64,000 nucleotides of DNA from Psilocybe azurescens (Eukaryota; Basidiomycota; Agaricomycetes; Agaricales; Agrocybaceae). The stretch is taken from positions 310,001 through 374,000 of the forward strand of contig JAJIRX010000522.1 of assembly GCA_023853785.1 (NCBI GenBank), read 5' to 3'. A model generated the notes under the pieces. The model searched no databases. It saw nothing but the letters and a program-made list of their open reading frames with translations, and had not been told where the DNA came from. This document shows positions 33,966 to 45,647 of this stretch, piece after piece. Within the stretch, counting starts at the first letter, position 1. Each line of letters starts with the position of its first letter. A program made the translations under genes and the position numbers.

Positions 33966-35365
33966 TGTAAGAGATGAGTTGAGTTAGGGAGATATTGTTG
34001 AAAGAGGGCATCTTATATACCTTTGAGAGCTTGGCGCGGTAGACGCGACGCGACGTTGAAGCGCGTTCTTTCCAAGTTCTACTATTTGCACGGGGTGGCG
34101 TCAGAAAAGTCCCACGGCCTGACCATTGTTCACACCTCGTCATCACATTGTCACTTCAGATCCAGCCCCTAATCACGAAGGCCCACCACGGCGGTTCATT
34201 GCCTACAAAGTTCTACAAATGTTGTTATTTCCGGAGAGTAGATGATGAGCCATTTCTACTCCATCTCCTCAGGGTACGGTACCACAATGTCCCAGATTCA
34301 ATCAACGCTGAGTGTTAATCTAGCCCCTAATTACGAAGGCTCACTACGGTGGTTCACTGTCTACAAACTTCTTTGTAAACATCATTATTTACGGGGGGGA
34401 GGCGATGGACGATTTCTACTCCATCTCCTCATGGGCACGGTGCTACAATGTCCCAGATTCAACTTCGCTAAGCTATATTAAAATGACTCAGAATACTTCA
34501 AATATGCAGATCACGACGGTGTTGGTAATCTGTCTCTTTTTCTTTCTTTGAACCACTAGCGTCCAGGAATTTCACTGGCAGGAGTATTACCTCGATCTCA
34601 CAACCCTAAGAAGCGCGGAACGAGCTGCTGTCCATTAATGAGCGCGTCCGATTGAATGTGTCGCATGAACCCATCGCGGGTGTTTGAACAAGCACATGAA
34701 TGCCGTATTCCCAAGTAGTCCCAGTTTTGCAACCGATGCGGCGTGACATAAGAACGTCACCATGTGTATGGAGAAAATACTGAAGCCAGCGGGTCTCATG
34801 ACGCAGCCAGATGTACGCTAGATATATATTGTTGTCTTGAGATCATACGGAAGTGAGATGAGCGTACAGAAGAGCCTTGGAAGAACACAGTGCCCTTCTC
34901 GGAGTAATGTTCTGAAGCTTGTGAGTGGGGGTATGGAATCAAAAAAATTATAAGACTATAGCAAGCACGGCGTCGTCACGGGTATGTGTTGTGGGTCTCA
35001 ACGCGCTATGCGCTCGCCAACATTGACCAGCTCGTCGCGCGCTTGTTAGGATTGGTGAAAGCTGAGATGGTTGAACCTCGTGAGATTTATCACTAGTGTT
35101 AGACGCAAAATCACTTAAATACTGAGTGTTGTGGTGACCATCGTGTATACTTGAAGTCTTTTTAATAGCATGTCGTTACATTGTGTTTAAATTGATAAAA
35201 GAGCAAGAAAGGGAGAAGAAAACTGAAGAACGACGGCGATACGCTTATGGTGTGAAATTGTGGTGATATTACAGGAGCAGGAAAGAGATAGAAAGAAGAA
35301 GCGGAAGTAAAGGAAGCCATAAGTGTTTCGTGGGCTAACGCTAGCCGTGATGTAAAATGGCTAAA
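33966..35365. repeat. Flanks between K2 and K3, repeated sequence, no gene
   Basis: This holds the K2 5' flank with two partial copies of the CATTTCTACTCCATCTCCTC segment (about 34180-34290 and 34330-34460), then about 500 unique bases, then the repeated kinase 3' flank (34960-35340). No open frame of note. Confidence 0.75.
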
Positions 35366-38180
35366 TTATTGATCCTTTCTAGACTTCTTACCACCCTGAT
35401 GAGTGCTCCCGGTACGGCCTTGCTCCTCCAGGTTGGGATTTTGTTCAGGACCTCTTTTGGCCTTGACTTTGATTGGGCCAGGGACCTGTGTCCCTGCCGC
35501 CTTCGAGTCTTTACAGAAGACTTAGCGCGGTTTGTTGGATCTTCATGCAAGAGATAAGCACGCCATTGGTCCGTAGGGAATGCTTGAACTGCATCGAGGA
35601 ACCAACCAACTTGTCGGTGTATCGTGGCGTAAGAATCCACATTCCGAACATCTCCCGCCAACTCGCGCTTGAGATAGGATTGAAACATTTCGTCACGCAA
35701 GAGATCCAGAGGATGGGCGAATGGAGCAAGTGCTTCTGGCAAGAAACGGTTCAGTTTGTTTTCGATAGGATACTCAAAGCATCTTCGTCGCTTCGAACTG
35801 AGGTCGGTAATATTTTGAAATACCAAAGCAAGCCAGTTTTTGCATTTCGGATCTTGGATTCGGGAAGTCAGAGTCCAAAGGATAAGCCACCAAAGTGATT
35901 CCAAGTCATGCAGAAAGTTATGCACAACGGGGGCCATAGGTGGGCCGGTGGTGTTGGCCTCTGTCTGATCAATAGTCGGCTTCGGTTTAAACATGTTCGG
36001 GGGAAGCCGCCCGTTGGGGGCCGTCGTTCCAGGGTGGTACAAGGGTGTTTTGGCCAAGATCTCCGAGGCCATAAAAAAGGGAGTGCCCTAAATGTACGTT
36101 ATGCATCAGTGAAGAATCAAAGTCGAAATGATGACGACAAACAGTTTTGGGATCGACAGCAGCTTCATAATCTTCTGGAAGTGGGAACTTCTTCGCATAT
36201 TCGAGGTCCATCAGTTTGCCCCCATGGGGTTTTAGCGTCAATGAGATCCTGTCGGTAGGCTAGAATATTTCCGAAACTGATGTCCCTATGGACCCACCCA
36301 GCACAGTAAAGTAATTGTAGCGCTATAGTTGTACAAAACATAGGAAACAGTTGTGAGTATATATTCAAATGCCATAGTCGTTCGGATCACTTACCAATAT
36401 GAGCCAGTTGTATAACATCAATGAATTCGCCCAGCGTTCGGAGTTCACCTACAGATCTGCAGACCTCCTTGAAAACCACCCAGTATTGCTTCTTGGGCTC
36501 ATAGGCACGATAGAGGTCTTCGGCTACGGCGGAATGTATAGGGTGAGATTGGCCAGCCTCTGGGCGGGTGGCTGTCTCCTTCGAGGTGTAAGCCTTCATG
36601 GGGGACGAAAACAACCCCTGCTTGCGCTGGGCGCCAGGGGCAATTGTTTTCGAGACTACGCCGTCGGCGTAGTCATCTTTAATTGTCAGGAAGAGCTGTT
36701 GATAGTCCCGACTGCGGATGAGGTCTTTGCGCTCCGACCAGATAGCGCTGAGCCCCGGAGAACCGGAAGGAGCTTCGCCGTCACCAAATGCTTCGATACC
36801 TTCGAAGATTGAACTTTGTATTTGCCGTTCGGTTGCGGCGTTTGAATCCAACCAGACGTCCTTCAGAACCAATTGTTCTCCAACCTTTTGAGTGGCCGGG
36901 TCATAAGACTCGACCAACCAGACTCTGGGCATGCGACCAGTAATGTTGTTTGTTCGATAGCCTGAGATAAGCTTCACGGTACGGTAGAAACGGAAGGTTT
37001 TTTTGTCGGCTTGGAGGATTCTGTAAATGTGTTTGCCATCACTTCGGCGTTCCACCATAGGATTGTAGCCTAGCTCAACCTCTGTGGCGAAGAGGAATGA
37101 CATGAAGACTTTGATCAACCGTTCGGGATCCTTTAACACTATCAGTCAGGATCTACATCACGAAGTAGAGTAGCTTCATACCTTAACAAAGTTGAATGAT
37201 TTGGAAACCGCGGAATGAGATCTGGAATGATACCAGAGTGTCATTTGATCTGCCTCGATAGTGATCTTTGAAGGTGATATTAATGAGAGAAGTACCAGAA
37301 CGACAATAAATGGAAACTCACCCCAAACGTAAACATGCGCCGGGTGTCGTCGTTCATGATTTGAACGTTAGCCGAAAGTATCTTTTGGTTATTCTAACAA
37401 CGTCGTGAGTTTCAAGGAGGACAGATACAGCCAGAACAACTCACATCAATCAACTTTTCTTCTGTAGTGGCCACCTTCTGTTCAACAGGTACGGCCATCC
37501 CCCATGTGCTTAAGCGACGATCTTTCTCGCTGATCGCCTCGTCTGTGGTGAAACAAGCGTCGACCTTGTGGTTGGACCCATGAATATCCGACTTGATAGT
37601 GTCGAACGGCACGTTGCGATAGCTAAACTTATTGCGTGTGCGGGCTTTATCAGGATGATCGAATTCAGCAATTTCTTTGGCAATTTCTTCTAATGGGGCG
37701 TATATTTCCATCTCGGTCCGCTGGCCGACGACTTCTTTGTTGATGACAGGAGTGTCGCGGAAAGCGGTGAAAACAGAAGTCGTTGGTTTGTCCATGAGAC
37801 CGGAAGGCTTAAGCTTTGTCTCCACACAGCTTTTTACATGGTTTTCACTAGGCACAAACGGTAGGTAGTGTTCCATGAACTTGTCAACGTCGCAGAAAAC
37901 GAATTCCCCATCCATTTCGGAGCCAATGTGAGCACGAAGATCTGTGATCTGCTAGTTCCACTGCCGGTGACACTCTTGCGAGGTGTGAAAGATAGGCTAG
38001 GACGATGTCAACTTGAATTCAAACAGCAGCACCAAGGACATAACTCACTTGCGAATGTGTTTAATGTTTGGACTTGATGCACTAAAGAGTTAGAGATTGG
38101 TTAGAGATTAAGTTTATAGTCACTGCCCAAACAGAGACGAGCAGTCCTTACGTCGATTCATCGCTGGAACTGGAAGACAT
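35366..38180 (-). CDS. FunK1 protein kinase, copy K3
   Basis: Start ATG 38180 (MSSSSSDEST, then intron), then EMDGEFVFCDVDKFMEHYLP. The N-lobe exon 36387-37100 (FLFATEVELGYNPMVERR) is K1/K2-like. HRDISFGNILAYRQDL sits near 36255-36292 and DLEYAKKFPLPEDYEA near 36185-36210; a missing G in the G run at about 36222-36226 separates the two. The C-lobe (MASEILAKTPLYHPGTTAPN..) is a third type, unlike either the K1/K5 or the K2/K4 form, with FLHDLESLWWLILW preserved. The tail ends GKKSRKDQ at 35366 after a further break near 35500. A missing A near 37950 breaks the first conserved exon. Confidence 0.86.
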
Positions 38181-39051
38181 TGAAGGACTGATGGAGTTAG
38201 AGAAATATGGCAGAATCAGGGCATCTTATATAGTTTTGAGACCAACTTGACATGGTAGTCGCGACGCGAAGTGGAAGCGCGTTCGTTCATTTGCACGGGG
38301 TGGTGTCAGAAGGTTCCCACGGCCTGACCATTGTTCACAGCCACGCCACCACATTGTCACTTCCAGATCCAGCCTGGTTTCGAAATCCAGCCCCTAATCA
38401 CGAAAGCCCACCACGGCGGTTCATTGTCTACAAACTTTTGTAAACATCGTTATTTCCGGAGAGAAATTGATGGGCCATTTCTACTCCATCTCCTCATGGG
38501 CACGGTACATCAATATCCCAGATTCAGGCCATTCTTGTCAAGAGCCATCAACGGTCGGCCTTCTTACGGCCGAATATTGTTTACATTCCTGCAATGGTAT
38601 TCCACATTATCCTGATTTCAATTCAAGTTATATGGCAATGGCTCAGAACACTTCAAATACGCAGACCATTATACATCATTATATGCAAAAACATCGAAAC
38701 CACGGTTATCGTCTTCGACTCTGATTTCGATTTCTTGGTGCTTACTGACCGGCTGTGCTCTGAATAATATCTACTATATGACGTCTGTCTCTCCACGCGG
38801 GTCAGACTATAATGATAATAGGTCTTCAATCATTGTGAGCACAAGGACTACGAAGGGTTTCATCAACAGAACAGTCGCAGGGCATGATGCCAATAGTTTT
38901 CTTTGACAAGATGTTGTGTGGTTCAAGCTCACTTGAGATACTACTTGAACACGAAGTGATCGTTTATAAGCTTCTATAAAAGTCTTTGTTATAATATGCC
39001 ATAGCTGCATCATATTTACATGTATAGAAGAGTAAAAATGAGAAACAAAAG
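38181..39051. repeat. Flank between K3 and K4, duplicated, no gene
   Basis: 38270-38710 repeats the K1 5' flank; 38740-38990 repeats the spacer behind the kinase pseudogene. The order (kinase promoter, then 3' flank of the next kinase) is the same at both places, which shows a two-gene block was duplicated. Confidence 0.75.
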
Positions 39052-41636
39052 TCATAACTTGTATTGCATGAAAAATCGATAGATCCAGAGAGTAAAGGAA
39101 CAGATGGAAATCAGACATATGTCACCCGGGCCACCAATACTTCTTTCAAGGCCAGAAGGGCAGTCAAGCGAATTTTTTGAGCTTTGTACCGCGTTTGTGG
39201 GGGCCTTCTGTACGACCTGCTCTTCTAGGTTGGGATTCTGTTCGGGACCTCGTTTCGCCTTGACGTTCCCTGGTGATGAAAGGCATGCCTCCGCCCCTGG
39301 TGAAAATGCAGGTATATGCGGGTTGGAATCGAGGGTCGAAAACTTCGCCAATGTCTTCAGAGAATATTTACGCCACTCTTTTTTTTCGAGCCCCTGGATG
39401 GCTTCAAGAAAATCGCCAAAATCCAAATGTACGAGAGCGTAAGACTCTACGTTGCGGAGGTAACCGTCTCGCACACGACCCACGAAGGCGTGCTGCAAAG
39501 TCGCTCTATTTATCTCCAGAAGCTGAGCAATGGGAGCAACACTTTCTGGTATGAACGAGATCGTTGCCTCCACAAGAGAATAGTTAAAGCAGATGCGTCT
39601 TTCACTCGACAGATCGATAACATTCTGGAAGATCGGAGCAGCCCAATTCTGACAGCGTTCGACTGCGTTCTGGAAGACGGGACCTTGCCAATCTTCGATG
39701 GATTGGTCTTTGATGTGGGAAATGATGAGATAGAGAATGAGCCACCAAAGAGATTCCAAGTCATGCTGAAAGTTATGAATCACGATGTCTCGTGATGGTG
39801 CATTAGCGTCTTTGGTGTACTTGCTGCGATCCCTTGTCTGAACTTTCTTTCTTGGAATATATAAGTATTGCTTGGCTAGAATCTCGGTCGGCATGAAGTA
39901 TGGAGTTCCCTGACTAAAGGTTAGCTATACACAACACCGTAGGCAAAGATGACATACTGTCTTAGGATCAACAGTAGCTTTATAATTATCCGGAGGAGGA
40001 AACCTCTTTGCATATTCAAGATCTATCAGCTTAACTTTCCATGGTAACGAGTCATCCGTTCGATGAGCTAAAACATTGCCTATGCTGATATCTCTGTGGA
40101 CCCATCCTGCACAGTAAAGAAGTTGCAGGGCTGGCAAATAATTTGTGAGTAAGGATTCAAATGCCTCATTGATTTGATCAAGTTACCTGTATGAGCCTGT
40201 TGGATAACATCGATAGCTTCGCCCAGCGTTTCAAGATCACCTACAGATCGGCACACTTCTTTGAAAAGAACTCGGTATCGTTTTCGATTGACTATTTCTG
40301 ACGGTGTGCGATAGTGGTCCTTTGGCTCTGAGCTGGGTACCACTGGTTTCGAAATTGGTCCAACATAATCCAGTATGATTTCGAGAAACAGCTGTCGGTA
40401 TTCTCCGCTGTCAATGAGGTCGCGATGTTGCTTCTTGATATCGTTAAGTTGCGGAGAATCCAGAGATAGCTCGCTATCAAAGAAAGCCTCTATATCTTCA
40501 AAGATCGTGTTTTGAATTTCCTGCTCGGTTTTGGCGCCCGAGTCGAGACAGACGTCTTTTAAGACAGCTTGCTCTCCTGCCTGTTTTGTTGCGGGATCGT
40601 ATGCCTCGACGAGCCAAATTCGGCACATGCGACCAGTGATATGGCTCAATGGATAGCCCGAGATAATATGCACAGTGCGGTAGAAAACACTGGATTGATT
40701 ACCGTCAGGGAATTGGTAGATGTAGCGGCCATCATTTTGGAGCTGTACCATAGGGTCGTAACCCAGCTCGGATTCGGTGGCGAATAGGAACGACATGAAG
40801 ACACTGATCAGGAGTTCAGGGTTCTAGAAGATGCATCAGCCGTGTAGTAGAGGATGAATTGAGCTCGTACTTGAACAAAGTTGAATGTCCGGGACACTGC
40901 ACAGTGGGATCTGGAATAATACGATAGGGTCGCCTCATCGGCTTCGATGGTGATCTTTGAAGACATAGTAATCAGAATATATAAAAAGTATAGTTAGCAG
41001 AACCTTACCCCGAAGGTGAACATACGCCGGACATCACAGTTCATGATGCGGAGAGCGGCATTCACGACTTTCCTGTTATTCTAAAAGTTGTATAAGTTTT
41101 TAGGAGGACGGGTGTTATAGTATGCAAACACTCACTTGCATCCGGTCTTCACATGTATTTGAAACACTATATCCAATCCAAACGGCCGTTCCCAGCGAGC
41201 TTCGACGATCATCTGTAGTCAGAGCCTGGTCTGTCACGAAGCAGGCGTCGACCTCGTTGTCGAACTCAGAATCAACATCGGATATAGACGTCCGGCGAGG
41301 TATTTTGCTGTAGCGATATCTGTTGCGGGGACGCCTAGATCGACTGAATGTGCCTATTGCATCGGCGATGCTGTTCAGTGGATCGTATATATCTCTGTTG
41401 GTGCTATTCTTGATATCAGTATCGTCGGCAGCAGGGGATGCTGGAAAATTGGTGAAAACTGGTAATTCTGACTGCGCCATGAGACCGACTGGCTTGAGGT
41501 TTGTTTCTATACAGTCGGTAACGTCTTCTTTACTGGGAATAAAAGGAAGGTAGGCGGCCATAAAATTCTCGATGTCGCATGTCACGAAGTCTTGCATGAT
41601 GTTGAAGCAGATACGGTCTCGCCGTCCGATCTTCAA
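39052..41636 (-). CDS. FunK1 protein kinase, copy K4
   Basis: Second N-lobe type: MQDFVTCDIENFMAAYLPF (about 41590) and FLFATESELGYDPMVQLQ (about 40796). Both are shared with K5 and with the pseudogene. HRDISIGNVLAHR lies near 40060-40100, DLEYAKRFPPPDNYKA near 39985-40025 and HNFQHDLESLWWLILYL near 39730-39785. The C-lobe resembles K2. The tail from KAKRGPEQNPNLEEQ continues about 60 residues in the present frame, longer than in the other copies and without the Gly/Arg block, ending at 39052. The start is uncertain: an upstream exon is expected by analogy with K1-K3 but was not found. Confidence 0.85.
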
Positions 41637-41859
41637 GGGAGATAGGTTCCTAAATCCTGAGAGAAAACCTATCTAAAGATGTTTAAAAGCTGACTTGAAT
41701 GATACCAAAGTATGAATGAAGGATTAGAGAGTCAGTAGCAAGACAGTGGCACTTGTAGAGTTAACTAGCGGCACAGTCGCGTCAATAACCGCGAAAACAA
41801 CGCGAAACGCGCCTGGGACTCAGTTGTAATATTGTTTCACGTGCTCGTTACTCAATAAA

Positions 41860-42190
41860 CACTGACATGCTGAACCTTGGTCTGCGCGCGTCGCGCGTCG
41901 CGTGTCTAATTTTCTCGATTGTTCTTGAACCACGTTTAGCACTCCCGTCTACTCCTGCTCGACCTTGCTGCCCTGGTATATTCCAGAAAAGAATTCTATT
42001 AATATATTTATTCATTGACTTGAACAGCTTGGCCAGCTCGTTCAAAATTGTTGAGATACATTATCACCAATCGACACACAAAATGCAAATAATTAAGCAT
42101 TACAACAGCTTCAGCCAAGCAGGACGCTACGGCGTGCTCAGCCTACTCAAAATGGAGAGGATCCTACACTTCTCGACATCATGTTATAAC
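41860..42190 (+). pseudogene. Truncated copy of the FHA gene 5' end
   Basis: The segment with TGAACCACGTTTAG, GACCTTGCTGCCCTGGTATATTCCAG and the coding start ..GRYGVLSLLK (about 42115-42165) parallels 45410-45710, the promoter and first codons of the FHA gene (GRYGTLSLLK). It stops after about 30 codons and the FHA domain does not follow. It must have been carried along when a K5-like unit was duplicated to give K4. Confidence 0.82.
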
Positions 42191-42618
42191 CTCATCGTAA
42201 GACTTCGGTAGTCTCAGTCAGGCGCGGTTATCTCCACTCCTAACGCCCGACACCCTCGTTAAGGGTTACCAACCGGTTGCGCGCTTGATAGTCAAAAGTT
42301 CGAGGTGCGGGTTTTGATCAGGGAGCTAAGGCAAGCAAAAGACAAGTCAGTAAATCGAACTTCGTGAGATTCACAAAATCATTTAAATATAAGTGTTGTA
42401 GTGACCATCATGAATATTCGAAGTCTTTATCTTATAGTATGCCTACATTTATATAGGAGCAAAAAGAGGAAAGAAAGTTTGAAAGACGATCGCGCTGCGG
42501 TCATTGTAGAATAGTTGAGACTACAGGCACAAAACATAAACAGAAGGCAGAAAAGAAGTAAAGGAAGTTGTAAGTTGTCTCGTAGGCTATCGCTAGCCGT
42601 GAAGTGCAAGGCGCCGAG

Positions 42619-45166
42619 TTATCGACCCTGTCTGAATTTCTTGCTGCCTGGGCCACGAGAACCTCCATGAGAGCCACCCGCATGACCCCTGCTCCTCCAA
42701 GTTGGGATTTTGGTCAGGTCCGCGTTTGGCCTTGACTTTGCATGGAGCTGCCAGAAGTGATGCCCCCGGCCTCCGGGAGCGAAATCAAAGGGTTGGTATC
42801 TCCCGAAGGATCGGGGGTTGGTGTCCTCGTTAAAACATATTTACGCCACTCTGGTTCTTCTTGAATGTCTGAGAAAAAAAATGCCGAAATGCTTGTGTAT
42901 TTGGGCGTAAGATTCCTTGTTGCGAAGATTCCCCTGCTCTTCGCGATCAACGTAGGCAGAAAGCATGAAATCCCTGAGGAGATCGAGGCTCCCGACGCAA
43001 TCAGCAATATTCGGTCGGGAAGAAACCAGACAGCTTTTCTCTGGAAAGAAAAGGTGAAACATCTGCGCCTTGCTTGGGACAGATAGTCAACGTTCTGGAA
43101 GATTGGAGTAGCCCATTGTTGGCACAAATTGATTGTATCTTTGAGAGTTGTTGGCCCTTGCCAATCTTTGTTGGGTTGGTCTTTTATGTGGGAAGTAATG
43201 AGCCAGAGGATGAGCCACCAAAGAGACTCCAAGTCATGCTGGAAGTTATGTGCGACGACAGGCTTAACCGATAAAACACCTGTAGACCGGTGTGCTTTTG
43301 TGAACATGCCACGGACGGCTTTCGAGGGTTCCAATGTGGGGACAAAAAGGTAGTGATTGGCCAAAACCTCGGTGGGCATAAAATATGGAGTTCCCTGACT
43401 AGGTGTTAGATATACGTACTAAGCACCTTACCGAATACTGATAACATACCGTTTTGGGATCAGCAGCCGCCTTATAGTCATCTGGAGGAGGAATTTTCTT
43501 TGCATATTCGAGGTCCACCAGCTTAGCTTGCCATGACGTTGGACTACCATCGATATTCGTTCGATGGGCTAAAATATTGCCTTCACTAATGTCCCTGTGG
43601 ACCCATCCAGCACAGTAGAGCAGCTGTAGCGCTACAAATTTGTGAGTAAAGATTCAAATGCCACATTTATTTGAACGAGTTACCTGTATGAGCCTGTTGA
43701 ATAACGTCAATGCCTTCGCCCAGCGTTTCGAGGTCACCTACAGATCGGCACACTTCTTTGAAAATAACTCGGTATTGCTTTCGGTCTACTATTGCTGACG
43801 ACGTGCAATATTCATCCTTTGGCTCCCAGTCAAGCGTAATTGGTTTCGAGATTGGCCCAACGTAATCCGTTATGATATCAAGGAAGAGTTTTCGATATTC
43901 ACCGCTGTTAACCAGGTCGCAATGCTGCGCCTTGATATCATTGAGTTGTGGAGAATTTAAGGAAAGTTCGGTATTCCAGAACGCCTCTATATCTTCGAAG
44001 ATCGCGCTTTGAATTTCCCTCTCGATTTTAGCGCTCGCGTCTAGCGAAACATCTTTCAAGACGGCTTGGGCTCCTGCCTCTTTGGTTGCGGGGTTGTACG
44101 CTTCAACCAGCCAAACTCGACACATGCGACCAGTGATGCGGCTCGAGGGATACCCCGAGATGAGATGCACGGTGCGGTAGAAAACACTGGAGTGTTCGCC
44201 GTCGGGGAGTTGGTAGATGTAGCGGCCGTCATTTTCGAGTTGTATCATAGGATCGTAGCCTAGCTCGGATTCGGTGGCGAATAGGAACGACATAAAGACA
44301 CTGATCAGGAGTTCTGGATTCTGGAAAGACTATGAGCTGTCTGTAATAGAGAGTAAACTTGGTTCGTACTTGAATGAAGTTAAACGGCTGGGACATCGCA
44401 CAATGCGACCTGGAATAGTACCAGAGGGTCACTTCGTAGGCCTCGATCGTGATCTTTGAAGAAAACATATTTGAGATACGTGGCTAAACAAACAAAATGG
44501 AGACTCACCCCAAATGTAAACATACGTCGGACGTCATCGTTCATGATTTGGACGTTGGCGGAAAGTATCTTTTCGTTGTTCTAATGAAGTAGGAGTCGTG
44601 AGCTCCATGCAAGATAGATATACGACAAGTCACTCACTTGTAACCGATCCTCACATGTCTTTGAGACACTAAATGCAATCGGAACAGCCGTTTCTAGCGA
44701 GCTTCGACAACCGTCTACAGTCAAAGCCTGGTCCGACATGAAGCAAGCATCAACTGCGCTGTGGACCTCAGAATCAACCTCCGGCGATACGGACGTCTGG
44801 AGAGGCATCTTGCTGTACCGATATGTGTTGCGCGGACGTCCTGAAGGGTTGAATGTACCAGTAGCCGCGGCTATGTCCTCCAAAGGACTGTATATATCGT
44901 TCTCTGCGCAATCCTCGAAATCACTGGCAGCACCAGTCGGCAACCAGCGTGGTTTGAAAATTGGTGAAAATAGAGTCTTCTGTCTTCGTCATGAGACCGG
45001 CTGGCTTGAGCTTCGTCTCTATACAATTAATAACATCTTCATTACTGGGGATAAATGGAAGGTAAGCTGCCATAAAATTGTCGACGTCGCATGTCGCGAA
45101 GTCTTGCTTCATCTTGAAGCAGATATGGAGTCGCCGCAGTGCGATCTTCAAGAGAGATAGGTTCAC
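42619..45166 (-). CDS. FunK1 protein kinase, copy K5
   Basis: N-lobe like K4: MKQDFATCDVDNFMAAYLPF near 45100, then after one break at about 44945 ENDIYSPLEDIAAATG, and FLFATESELGYDPMIQLE at 44293. HRDISEGNILAHR lies near 43575-43602 and DLEYAKKIPPPDDYKA near 43490-43525. The C-lobe exon 42714-43379 (MPTEVLANHYLFVPTLEP; HNFQHDLESLWWLILWL) is the K1 type. The tail read through one G-run break at about 42690 is HAGGSHGGSRGPG..KFRQGR, ending at 42619. It lies head-to-head with the FHA gene, about 480 bases apart, so the two may share a divergent promoter. Confidence 0.86.
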
Positions 45167-45647
45167 CGAGATAGGTATCCGAGAGAGAACCCTAATGAAG
45201 ATACTTTAAGCCAACTCGAATGATAGCCGGTAGTAAAACGACAGATATAGCTTACTAGCGAAGTTGACAGTTGGTTGGCACGTCGCGTCGGTCAACGCGC
45301 CTGGGAAATTGAATATTACTTCACGTGCCCGTGCCTCCGCACCGCGAGCGTAACGAACACGTGATATATTGAACCTCGCGCGCCTGATTTTTGATTGTTG
45401 AATTTGACTTGAACCACGTTTAGTACTCCTGTACGACCTTGCTGCCCTGGTATATTCCAGGAAGTAGCTTCATAAATCCCTTTATTCACCGACGACAATT
45501 GACTTGGACGACTTCAACAAACGCCCGGCGCAACTCACCTTCCCCACGGGAAGGACATCCAGGTCGTTCAAATCTTTGAAAAATTGTTGGTATACACCAC
45601 AGCCAGGTCGAGACACGAAACTCGGGCAATTAGGTATCGTATCACAC

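Noticed and set aside
42865..43353. Open + strand frames opposite the kinase C-lobes (e.g. 42865-43086, 26375-26824, 31424-31792)
   Set aside because: They recur at the same position opposite each kinase copy and are antisense shadows of the conserved exon.
45504..45647. Upstream ATG at 45504 as FHA gene start
   Set aside because: It adds 48 residues unlike the family; the conserved GRYGTLSLLK start lies just after ATG 45648, and the truncated duplicate keeps that part but not the extension.
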